From Semisulcospira habei (Eukaryota; Mollusca; Gastropoda; Semisulcospiridae): 64,000 nt of DNA. Position 1 is the stretch's first letter. Each line of letters opens with the position of its first letter. Below the pieces are notes generated by a model. The model had not been told where the DNA came from, ran no database searches, and saw nothing but the letters and a program-made list of their open reading frames with translations. The stretch lies in the NCBI GenBank assembly GCA_036245525.1, contig BTPG01000003.1, forward strand, positions 190,715,164 through 190,779,163, in the 5' to 3' direction. Shown here one piece after another: positions 43,380 through 53,195 of the stretch. The translations under genes were made by a program, and so were the position numbers.

Positions 43380-43790
43380 GTGCTGTTTTGGGCAAACGGC
43401 ATATTTGCAGGACAAAAAAATATGGTCTGAAAAGACAGCTGGTCTCTCCAGAGAAGTGTTGAGGGGAAAAGTGTCACCTGTCATTAACTCATTGCGCCCG
43501 AGGTACGAAATACCCACATTTTGGAGTTATCCTTTGAAGACTGCATTTCAGTTCAGGAGACAGATCGACCATGATAGTTCAAGGGTGGTGGCAGAATAGC
43601 TTGGCGCCTATAGGCGCCAAGCTATTCTCCCACCAGCCTTGAACTATCATGGTCGAGCCATATTTTTTTCTGTAGAGTGTCGCGGGCAGAATGAGTTGAA
43701 AACCACCATTTAGGTATCCTCAGCCACCTAAATGACGGTCTTTAATGACAGATGATCGCTCATGAGGGTGGTATTTCAAAACAGGCCCTG
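43380..43790. mobile_element. CATTAAAGACC-type element split by a P2 MITE
   Basis: Left half ends GTGTCACCTGTCATTAA; right half resumes AACCACCATTTAGG and TGACGGTCTTTAATGACAG, matching the uninterrupted copy at 22637-22835. Confidence 0.8.
43488..43695. mobile_element. P2 MITE nested at a TTAA
   Basis: TTAA (43484) CTCATTGCGCCCG left; GGGCAGAATGAG then TTGA (43696) right; stem folds at GGCGCCTATAGGCGCC. Confidence 0.85.
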
Positions 43791-43799
43791 TTGTACATC

Positions 43800-43970
43800 C
43801 ATCTTCAGCAACTGGCAAGTAGTCCGGCGAATGTACACGTACACTGAAACGCCACAGCAATATTTGGATCGACCATAACGAGTGGTGCTAGAATTTCTTT
43901 GCTTATGTATGCTGTTTAAGCTGTTAAGTTGTTTTGCACCACCTTTGAACTACCATGGTCGTAATATCTC
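43800..43970. mobile_element. Degenerate P2-like fragment
   Basis: GGATCGACCATAACGAGTGG faces CACCTTTGAACTACCATGG; interior diverged. Confidence 0.5.
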
Positions 43971-44830
43971 CAAAACTAATATCATATACAGGTTTTGTAT
44001 TCAGCTTCATAATAATTATTTAAGAATGATGCCGATAGTGATAAATGCAAAAGACACAAAACCAACATCGACAAAATGTAGCAATGTCATCTTGTAAAAT
44101 CCAGACTAAGTAGGTGACTGCCAAGCGTGTAAAATCCAGAGAATAACCCAAAATTAATTAGAAAGACACACGCTTAGGAAAGACAGTTACAACACAATAA
44201 TATTTCCTCCAGTAGCTTTTTAGATTCTTCACACTGTCAAGCTATGTAGCAAATTGTACACATGTTTAACTATTTTGAAAAAAAAAAAAGTCATAGTGTT
44301 GTGACTGTCTTTTCTAAACGTGTTTCATTCTTCGTTGGGTTATTCAATGTAATCTCATGTATTACACGAATACGTGCCGGTGTTGGGGGCAGGGAGGAGG
44401 AGGGGGCGGGGGGGGGGGGGGGGGCGAGTGGGCAAGATGCGCGGTATAAGCTATGTGCACATGAAACATAGACTTACCTCAAAATTAGCAAAGGAGAGTC
44501 GTTATCATGAAAGCAGACCTAGAAAATGTGAACTATGAAGTAAACACTTTGGATCATACTAAAATAACATATCAACTGTCCTTAATCTCTGTCACGAGAT
44601 TTAAAGGCGCCCGTTACGTTCCCGCCAATGCAATACCAGTGAACTACGGTCACACTACTTCAAAAGGAGACCCAATGATTCTTTTTGCTTTATCCGACGT
44701 TTGATATAAGCGAAGTGATTTTACAGACAAACACTGAGTTTGGGAACTTTGAAAAAAAAAATGTTGCTGTATCTGACGCAGGGTTTCTTCGAGTGGACCA
44801 TCGACCATTTTACACAAAGTCAGCCAATAG

Positions 44831-45042
44831 TGAACTCATTCTGCCCGCGACACACCACAGCAAGATATGGCTTGACCATGATAGTTGAAGGGTGGTGGCA
44901 GAATATCTTGGCGCCTAAAGGGGCCAAGCTATTCTGCCACCACCCTTCAAATATCATGGTCGATCTGTCTCCTGAATTGTAATGCAGTCCTCAGAGGATA
45001 ACTCCAAAATGTGGGTATTTCGTACCTCGGGCACAATGAGTG
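44831..45042. mobile_element. P2 MITE
   Basis: TGAA-CTCATTCTGCCCG left, CGGGCACAATGAG right. The stem GGTGGTGGCAGAATA is mirrored by ATTCTGCCACCACC. Confidence 0.82.
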
Positions 45043-45055
45043 TGTGTGTGTCCTA

Positions 45056-45160
45056 TTAACCCCTTAACTGCGGAGAACACTGACGCCACCCAACTGCAAG
45101 AGGTAGCAGGGACTCATAAGGGATCTATTTCTCTTGCTGAAACCACTAAATTTGTGTACA
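45056..45160. mobile_element. P4 left-end fragment
   Basis: TTAA-CCCCTTAACTGCGGAG, CAACTGCAAGAGGTAGC, truncated stem GGGATCTATTTCTCTTGC. Confidence 0.65.
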
Positions 45161-45462
45161 AGCTAGTGAGTCTGTACCGGATGCACGAGAGTGAACTCAG
45201 AGAAACAGTACTGAGTCTGCGCCAGCGAGCAGTCACTCGGGGGAGGGGGGGGGGATCAAAACAAACATACAAACAAACAAGCAAACAAAAACAAACAACA
45301 ACAACAACAATATTACATCAGCGCCCTTTGTATCATTTCTACCGGGCATACTTGCATGGGTTCAATCAAGGAATCCCCATTGGATAACCTATGACACCAC
45401 TGGATGAGCGCTTTTGCCCACGTGATTGATAACAGAGCCGCTAGGTGCAGCACCAGATCCCG

Positions 45463-45681
45463 TTAACCCATATCATACTGAGGCTAAAAGCTTCAAATCT
45501 GTACACTGCCATATGCAAGCTACATTATAGTACTTACAGGATATAGACCAATGGCTTTAGTTCAAGGGTGGTGCCAGAATAGCTTGGCGCCTAGAGGCGC
45601 CATGCTATTCTGGCACTACCCTTGAACTATTTGAGTCAAACTTATTTCACACACTGGTGTATTCCGAATGATAAGGGTTAA
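45463..45681. mobile_element. P3 MITE, complete copy
   Basis: TTAA-CCCATATCATACTG left, CGAATGATAAGGG-TTAA right; core stem shared with P1/P2. Closely matches the nested copy at 21234. Confidence 0.87.
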
Positions 45682-45799
45682 CACACCTGGGGCGTCGATA
45701 TCTTCACCTGTCGTTGTGCTGGGCTGTGATTTCGGGCCTTCCAGCTTCGAGCAATAATGTCATAAATTCCAGACCCGTCCACATAGGACTATTAGAATT

Positions 45800-45885
45800 T
45801 CATCTATTATTGTGTGTTAATCTGTGATTTTGAGCCTGATGGTTAAGAACCGTACTGTATAAATCACAGATTGGTGCTCACACTT
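45800..45885. repeat. Diverged GGTCTGTGATTTTGG-type hairpin
   Basis: GTGTGTTAATCTGTGATTTT faces AAATCACAGATTGGTGC. Confidence 0.55.
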
Positions 45886-45894
45886 AAGGTCCAC

Positions 45895-46455
<561 letters not shown>

Positions 46456-46685
46456 TTTAAAAGGAAATATTGAATGAGTTTGTTAACCAGGATTGTATCT
46501 CTGGAACTTTTGGAGTGATAATTCAATATTTTATTTTTAAAATTTATTTTCACGTTTTGGGGATTAATTTCCCGAATTATATGGGTTAATCTTAAAACAA
46601 TTGAATCTTTTTTTTACGAAAAAAACAATTTTCTCATTAATAATCGCATGATGTTTCGTATACGGTATTTACACAAGCTTACAGT

Positions 46686-47560
46686 TTGTCTCGGCTGTCG
46701 GGTACGATTAGGTCAATTGTGCCCCCCTCTCTCCACCTTCAACTCGACAGCACCCCCATCTCCCTCTCTGACTCGGTCAAGAACCTCGGCGTTATCCTCG
46801 ATTCCTCTCTTTCCATGACCAGCTTCGTCTCCGCCACGGCCCAGACATGTTATTTCCACCTCCGCCGCATCAGTCAGATCAGAAAATACCTCACTACCGA
46901 AGCTGCCACCAAACTCGCTGTCTCTCTCATCTTATCTTGCATCGACTACTGCAACTCTCTCCTTTCCGGCCTTCCTCACTCTACCACTCTCACTCTCCAG
47001 CGCGTCCAGAACAATGCTGCCCGCCTCGTCCTCAGAAAGAAAAAATCCGACCACATCACTCCCCTGCTCAAGCTCCTTCACTGGCTCCCCATCCCCCAAC
47101 GCATCCAATACAAGATTCTGTCTCTATGCTACAAATCCCTGAAAAACTACGCTCCTACCTATCTCTCCAACTTACTTCACCCCTACACTCCTTCCCGCTC
47201 CCTCCGCTCCGCCTCCGACCCTCTCCGCCTCCTCATCCCCCGCACCAAACTGAACGATTTCGGCCCCCGCTCCTTCTCCGTCTACGGTCCATCCACCTGG
47301 AACACTCTCCCACTCTCTCTCCGTCAGAAACATTCTCTCTCCTCCTTTCAGTCCGCCCTCAAAACTCACCTCTTTCAACAGTTCCAGCACTATGTCACCA
47401 CACTCCCCACCCCAAGCTGACCGTCGTAATGTATTTTCACTATTTGTGGTACGTGAGTCATTGTCTAAAGCGTGCGCATGCCTGTGCGAGTTGTGAGTGC
47501 GCGCTTAGAGTTATAATTATTATAAGATAAGCGCATTATAAATACCGTAATTATTTTATT
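46686..47560 (+). pseudogene. LINE RT C-terminal region and 3' end (CR1/L2-like)
   Basis: The 5'-truncated LINE keeps one open frame to a stop near 47420. Motifs LGVILDSSLSM, SCIDYCNSLLSGLP, LQRVQNNAARLVL, LLKLLHWLPI and SALKTHLFQQF are the conserved post-RT region of CR1/L2-group elements. After the stop come GCGCTTAGAGTTATAATTAT and GATAAGCGCATTATAAATAC, then a T-rich tail. No polymerase active site remains. Same family as 17280-17560 and 48727-49230. Confidence 0.87.
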
Positions 47561-47576
47561 TTTTTTTTTTTTATTA

Positions 47577-47880
47577 ATCGCCGTGTGTCCGTCTTTATTT
47601 TTGTGTGCCAGTGTGTGTGGATCAGAGGGTGGGTTAGAGTAGAAGGAGATGGATTCCTGTCGCTACACGAGCCCACAGAGCGTACTAATGGCGGGAATCG
47701 CCGTGTGTCCGTCTTTATTTCTGTGTGCCAGTGTGTGTGGATCAGAGGGTGGGTTAGAGTAGAAGGAGATGGACTCCTGTCGCTACACGAGCCGACAAAG
47801 CGTACTAATGGCGGGAAGCGCCCTGTGTCCGTCTTTATTTGTGTGCGCCGACGTGTGTGGTGATCAGAGGTTGGCTTAGA
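47577..47880. repeat. Tandem repeat, 120-bp unit, 2.5 copies
   Basis: CCGTGTGTCCGTCTTTATTT starts at 47581, 47701 and 47821; units share GTGTGGATCAGAGGGTGGG and CTCCTGTCGCTACACGAGCC. Confidence 0.93.
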
Positions 47881-48006
47881 GAGGAGGGAAATGGCTCAGC
47901 ATAATAAGCCTAAAAATATGAACAACTCTGAATGTTCCTAACAGATAAACGCATCTGAGCTTCAAACAATTCGGTGGACTTTGGGACTTTGGGATGAAAT
48001 CCTCAT

Positions 48007-48150
48007 CTTGTTGTGTCTGCGGAGACCACTGACCGCCACCCAACTGCAAGACGTAAAGATCCGCATGAGCCCCCGCACTAGCGGAGGCACATGAGGATCT
48101 ATTCCTCTTGCTAAAACTACTTTGTGGCCACGTTCTTTTGACGGCTATGA
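48007..48150. mobile_element. P4 MITE, diverged
   Basis: CCACCCAACTGCAAGACG, stem CGCATGAGCCCCCGC facing GCGGAGGCACATGAGG, then CCTCTTGCTAAAAC. Confidence 0.68.
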
Positions 48151-48420
48151 TGATAATAATAATAATAATAACAAGAAGAAGAAGAAGAAGAAGAAGCAAC
48201 AAGGACATGGAACATAGTCAACACCACCAACAACAACAAGAGCAACGATGACAACATCAACAGGAACGACAACACTCAACACCACCAACAACAACAAGAG
48301 CAACGATGACAACATCAACAGGAACGACAACACTAATAACAACAAGAGACACGACAACAATAAAGACAACAACAATAAGAGAACAACATCCACACATGAT
48401 AATATCAATTCTTGATTGAC
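48150..48420. repeat. AAT, AAG and CAA-rich tract with ~54-bp duplication
   Basis: Trinucleotide runs, then AACAACAACAAGAGCAACGA and ACATCAACAGGAACGACAAC each present twice in tandem. Confidence 0.85.
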
Positions 48421-48543
48421 CCACTTGGGCAAATCGCATTAAATTGCTGCTCATACAAAGATTACATTGAAATTGCAGTAAAATAATTATTTGAATTAGG
48501 ATAAGTTTAAAATAACGACAACATTAATAACAATTAAGTTTAA

Positions 48544-48625
48544 CACATTCAAGACGTGCCTCATTCGGATACGGCTCTTTACCGCGTATTCGGATGTGGC
48601 ACGTCTCTAATGCGTTTTAAATGAT
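48544..48625. mobile_element. P7 MITE
   Basis: ACACATTCAAGACGTGCC left, GGCACGTCTCTAATGCGTT right; centre TACCGCGTATTCGG. Small palindrome. Confidence 0.7.
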
Positions 48626-48689
48626 CAGCAAACTCGTTTCTGGACTCATTCTTACCTGATACACTGACGAGCAAAAGAAATGCTACAGT

Positions 48690-48730
48690 TTTGGAATCAT
48701 CGGAAACACTTCAGTGTTTCCGATGATTAT
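48690..48730. repeat. Short perfect hairpin
   Basis: AATCATCGGAAACACT faces AGTGTTTCCGATGATT with a two-base turn. Confidence 0.8.
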
Positions 48731-48731
48731 A

Positions 48732-48803
<72 letters not shown>

Positions 48804-49230
48804 GGTATTTATAATGCGCTTATCTTATAATAATTATAACTCTAAGCGCGCATTCACAACTCACACACGCATGCGCACGCTTTAGACAATGACTCACGTA
48901 ACACAAATAGTGAAAATACATTACGACGGTCAGCTTGGGGTGGGGAGTGTGGTGATATAGTGCTAGAACTGTTGAAAGAGGTGAGTTTTGAGGGCGACTG
49001 GAAGGAGAGCGAGTGTTTCTGACGGAGAGAGAGTGGGAGAGTGTTCCAGGTGGATGGACCGTATACTGAGAAGGAGCGGGGGCCGAAAGTGCTGAAAGTG
49101 TTGAGTTTGGTGCGGGGGATGAGGAGGCGGAGAGGGTCGGAGGCGGAGCGGAGGGAGCGGGGAGGAGTGTAGGGGTGAAGTAAGTTGGAGAGATAGGCAG
49201 GAGCGTTTTGATTCCAAAGATGTTGCATTT
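48727..49230 (-). mobile_element. LINE 3' end (minus), inverted relative to 46686
   Basis: Minus-strand copy of the CR1/L2-like 3' end: ATT tail (48730-48800), GCGCTTATCTTATAATAATT-type end, then frames with SVYGPSTWNTLPLS and LRSASDPLRLLIPRTKL at 48854-49228. Confidence 0.85.
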
Positions 49231-49324
49231 CTCAGTTTGCTCGTCAGTATGTTGCAAATGACTTTCGTAACTTCTGGAGGTCAGGAGTCCATAAAAGTTC
49301 TGTAACACTGTGGGAGAACGATTG

Positions 49325-49440
49325 GCCATGATAGTTCATGATAGTTCAAGGGTAGTGCCAGATTAGCTTGGCGCTCAGGCGCCAAGCTAATCAGGCTCAT
49401 CTCTTGGTTTATTGTGACCTATCCGAACTATCTCCTGCTT
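49325..49440. mobile_element. P1 MITE fragment
   Basis: TAGTGCCAGATTAGCTTGGC with centre GCGCTCAGGCGC and right arm GCTAATCAGGCTC. Left portion has a small ATGATAGTTC duplication. Confidence 0.68.
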
Positions 49441-49449
49441 TGGGATCAG

Positions 49450-49558
49450 CTGCATGAGGGAGCTTAAATCCTGCACAAGGCACTAAGCAAGGTGCTCCGC
49501 TATAGCTGAGCACCTTGCTTAGTGCCGTGTGCAGGATTTAAGCCCACTCATGTACCTC
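49450..49558. repeat. Hairpin, ~48 bp arms
   Basis: GCTTAAATCCTGCACAAGGC mirrored by CGTGTGCAGGATTTAAGC; inner GCACTAAGCAAGGTGCTC / GAGCACCTTGCTTAGTGC. Paralogue at 51280-51395. Confidence 0.83.
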
Positions 49559-49689
49559 AGCCCTGGAGTCGTGAACGGCGAACCAAGGGACACAATCTTG
49601 ATTAATTCTACGGTGTATATGTATACGGAGTCGTATCCCATAATGGACAATGAGCCGGAAACGGGAGTTCCGATGTGCTTGGTTTTACA

Positions 49690-49790
49690 GATATTTGTTT
49701 ATTTGTTTGTTTGTTTGTTTATTTGTTTGTCTGTCTGTTTACTTGCTTGCTGGTTTGTTTCTTTGTTTGCTTGTGTGTAAGATCACCAAA

Positions 49791-49826
<36 letters not shown>

Positions 49827-49935
49827 TGGCACACACACAACAACAACAACAACAACAACAAAATGACACAGACAGACACACACTGACAACACACACACAG
49901 ACACACACACACGCACACACACACTCACACATAGA
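49690..49935. repeat. TTTG and CA/CAA simple repeats
   Basis: TTTG-type tract (49693-49770) and interrupted CA/CAA tract (49793-49930). Confidence 0.85.
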
Positions 49936-49939
49936 CATG

Positions 49940-50729
49940 GTGTTGGAAGAATTGTAAAAAACAATATTGCGCTGGGTGAGTGTGGAAGATTCCCTATGTA
50001 TATTGATGCCTATGTTCGAATGGTGAAGTACTGGTGCAGACTTCCATGTCAGAAAGCAGATACCCAAGACAGTGTTACAAAGACTCTGTTGTGTATGCAC
50101 GGGTTTGGGTATGCATGGGAAATGCAGTCAGTTGGAAACACTCCTCTGTTCATTCAGATATTCAAAGATCGGCTGATGGATTGTTTCCGACAGGACTGGC
50201 ATGCATCCCTTACCTCAAATACAGAATACTGCCATTACCACCCAGAAATACTTAGAGCCAGTTACATAGGACAGCTGAATTCTTGTGAACTCAGGCGGGC
50301 AATACGTTTACTTAGATGTAACCGTTTACCCTGAGATTTGGAAACCCATCACTAATCCAGAATGTAATTCATGTGATTGGCATAAGGCTGAAGATTTGTG
50401 TCATTTTCTGTTCTAGTGTCCAAAATATGCCCCTTTACGTGAAAAGTACATTCTACTGTTTTACTACAGATTCCCATCCGATCTCAAAGTTCAGCTGCTG
50501 TGTGGAAACCTACATGATAAACTGGTCTTTAAAGTTGCTATGTATATTTCAGGTTGCCTTAAATTAAGGAATTAGAGGGATTTGCTTTGAACTTTTGTTG
50601 TTGTTTTTTTGTGTGTGCGCTGATGCAATTGCTATGTGATTGTGTTTTACAACCAACTTCCTGTATTTTCTGGTTGTAAATTGTACTTTGTTTTCATATG
50701 GGCCTGATGGCCTGCAAAAACTGAAATAA

Positions 50730-50770
<41 letters not shown>
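49940..50770 (+). pseudogene. LINE C-terminal remnant with ATT tail
   Basis: Frame 49996-50334 (YVRMVKYWCRLPCQ, MHGFGYAWE, RDW-like FRQDWHASLTSN, LRRAIRLLRCN) resembles the post-RT end of non-LTR elements, followed out of frame by a CxxC..H..C zinc-knuckle-like CNSCDWHKAEDLCHFLF and CPKYAPLREKYI. The 3' end GGCCTGATGGCCTGCAAAAA, CTGAAATAAA and an ATT array (50735-50768) closes it. Frame breaks and a stop in the knuckle mark it as dead. Confidence 0.72.
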
Positions 50771-50771
<1 letters not shown>

Positions 50772-50824
<53 letters not shown>

Positions 50825-50898
50825 AGACACACTGCCACACACTGAGACACACACAGAGTCACACACACACACGCACTGACACACAATGACACACACAC

Positions 50899-50936
<38 letters not shown>

Positions 50937-51062
50937 ATACACTGACAACACACGCACTGACACACACACTGACACAAACGCACACAATACACACACACAC
51001 ACACACACACTCACACACACACACACACACACACACACAGTCACACACACACACACACACAG

Positions 51063-51102
<40 letters not shown>

Positions 51103-51105
51103 TGA
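50772..51105. repeat. Compound CA/CTGA tract
   Basis: CA repeats interleaved with ACACTGACACAC- and CAGTCACAC-type variants. Confidence 0.93.
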
Positions 51106-51279
51106 CACTGGGTCGGAGGGAGGAGGAGCAAATTTGAATGAAGCATCGACTGTACTACGTCAGAGATAGTGTAACATGACCGCCTCGATATTTTGGCTGG
51201 ACTGTGATTTTAATCCTCACCGCTCTTGACTGTCAGGACCAAATTCACAAACTAGTCCACCTAGGTCATAGTTCTGGGC

Positions 51280-51395
51280 TCAGTTGCATGAGTCAGCGTA
51301 GTCCTGCGCACGCCACTAGGCACGGTGCTCCGCTATAGCGGAGTACCATGGCTAGTGGCGTGCACAGGACTAACTTCACTCATGGGACTGAGATC
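51280..51395. repeat. Hairpin paralogous to 49450
   Basis: GTCCTGCGCACGCCACTAGG faces CTAGTGGCGTGCACAGGAC; centre GGTGCTCCGCTATAGCGGAG. Ends TGCATGAGTC / ACTCATGGGACTGAG. Confidence 0.8.
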
Positions 51396-51530
51396 TAGAG
51401 CATAATATTTTCTATCGGTACACTTCCAGAAAAACAAGTTCTTGCGCTGTTTGGGTGCGTCTCATCAAGGACACCGAGCCGTATTGAGCAAGATGGGTGT
51501 GATAACCTTTGCCTCCCACCCACCCTTTCA

Positions 51531-51534
<4 letters not shown>

Positions 51535-51593
<59 letters not shown>
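51535..51593. repeat. CA microsatellite
   Basis: Pure CA array. Confidence 0.95.
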
Positions 51594-51595
<2 letters not shown>

Positions 51596-51820
51596 ATGAA
51601 CGAGCACGTGCGTGCGGGCTGACCCCCTCCTTCATGGCCTGCTGACCCTTTGAGAAAGCATTAATAAACTAAGAAAGAATATCAACAATAATCATACAAA
51701 CATGATAAAGCTCATTGTTGCGAAAGAAACAAAGTTGTAGTTTTTGTTTTGTTTTGTTTTTATAAGTTCGGATGCAAGGAGATTTTTATCTAAATCTGGA
51801 AATAGTAACATACCACGTGA

Positions 51821-52068
51821 CTGATCACAAACTGGCAGTCAGTGTAACTAGTGTTTCCAACTTGAGGACGTATACCCAGTTCCTGATCACACACTGGCAG
51901 TCAGTGTAACTAGTGTTTCCAACTTGAGGACGTATACCCAGTTCCTGATCACAAACTGGCAGTCAGTGTAACTAGTGTTTCGAACTTGAGGACGTATACC
52001 CAGTTCCTGATCACAAACTGGCAGTCAGTGTAACTAGTGTTTCCAACTTGAGGACGTATACCCAGTTT
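51821..52068. repeat. Minisatellite, 62-bp unit, four copies
   Basis: CTGATCACAAACTGGCAGTC begins at 51821, 51883, 51945 and 52007; units continue TAACTAGTGTTTCCAACTTG and GACGTATACCCAGTT. Nearly identical. Confidence 0.95.
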
Positions 52069-52204
52069 ACCTCATTCAGCCCGGCGCACGTATTTCCCTA
52101 ATTTCGGAGGCGTCATCTAACGACTTTGCATATGTTGCAGGAGATGGATTGACCATGATAATTCAAGGGTAGTGCCAGATTAGCTTCAGGGCTGAATGGG
52201 TTAA
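52067..52204. mobile_element. P1 MITE with right stem arm deleted
   Basis: TTAC-CTCATTCAGCCC left; stem stops at GCCAGATTAGCTT and jumps to CAGGGCTGAATGGG-TTAA. Confidence 0.8.
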
Positions 52205-52224
52205 GACAGTGAGTCAGAAATAAA

Positions 52225-52450
52225 CGTTTAACCTGTTCACGTTTAACCTGTTCGATGCAGAGAAATGTGAACACGCAGATGCAAGAGGTATAGATCCTCA
52301 TGAACCCCCGCAGTTTCGGGGGCTCATGAGAATCTATGCCTCTTGCTGACACCACCTTGAATCCACCCTCCTGGGAAAACGAGGGGTTTTGGGTCTTGAA
52401 TTACCGAAGATTGCAGAAACACTGGTGATGTGGCAATTGTGCACTGACCC
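52225..52450. mobile_element. P4 MITE
   Basis: GTTTAACCTGTTCGATGC left (with a short ACGTTTAACCTGTTC duplication), stem GAGGTATAGATCCTCATGAA / CTCATGAGAATCTATGCCTC, right flank CCGAAGATTGCAGAAAC. Confidence 0.78.
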
Positions 52451-52780
52451 AGTGCACAAATCTCGGCGGACTTTACAGTTCTTTGTGGCGAACCCGACAG
52501 ACGCCCATTTGACTTGTGCTTGAAAGATTGAAACAATCTGTTGGTGACCGTAATAAACTCTGATAGAACAATGCCTGTCCTATATGAATCAGCAGCACTG
52601 TCTTTCCGACAGCAAAGATAAGCATGTGTCCTCTTTTGCCGAGAACATATGTGTCAGGGTAATCAGAGTGCAAGAATGAAGAACGTACAGTTCGTTTTTT
52701 GACTTTTTTTCCCCCCTTCTTTTTTGAAGAGACTGAGGTTGGGGATGGGAGGGGGCGGTGGTGGTAGTAGAGGGGTGGTG

Positions 52781-52940
52781 TTAACCCCTTCCCTGCCACT
52801 GTACGTAGCCTGTGCGTACATTTTGTTTCTGAAATCTTGGTTCATTTAACGACCAAAAACCAATACCGTCCAAGAAATATGGCTACAAACTGGTCTCAAC
52901 AATAGGCATATATCTTCATGATCCCCTGCAGTCGCGGTTC
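52781..52940. mobile_element. P4 MITE, right half missing
   Basis: TTAA-CCCCTTCCCTGCC, AAACCAATACCGTCC, GGCATATATCTTCATGATCC; sequence diverges after CCCCTGCAGTCGCGG. Confidence 0.72.
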
Positions 52941-53195
52941 CGATTTAAAAAAAAATCGCATTTGTTTTGCTCGTCAGTATAATTAAATTGTCAAGACATG
53001 CAAGAAAAAATCCTGAATTGTAACCTTGTTGCCTTGAGTGACAAATAAATGATATTTGTTGTGCGCGTGTACCTTCCTCCGTAGTTGCTTACTCTTAGTC
53101 ATTTACCCTCAACTCCTTAGTATTAAAACAAATTGTTCCTTGGTCTGACGCGCTGTCCTCTGTCAGTTGGCCAAAAGGGTCAACGTTGCGCGACA

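Noticed and set aside
43174..43599. 141-codon plus-strand frame
   Set aside because: Runs through two nested MITEs (a CATTAAAGACC element and a P2), so coding is not credible.
46847..47530. 227-codon frame overlapping the LINE remnant
   Set aside because: Shifted-frame shadow of the RT C-terminal frame; Ser/Pro-rich with no motif.
49529..49780. 83-codon frame (VVNGEPRDTILINSTVYMY)
   Set aside because: Looks mildly exon-like but begins in a hairpin repeat and ends in a TTTG tract; no splice partner or family match.
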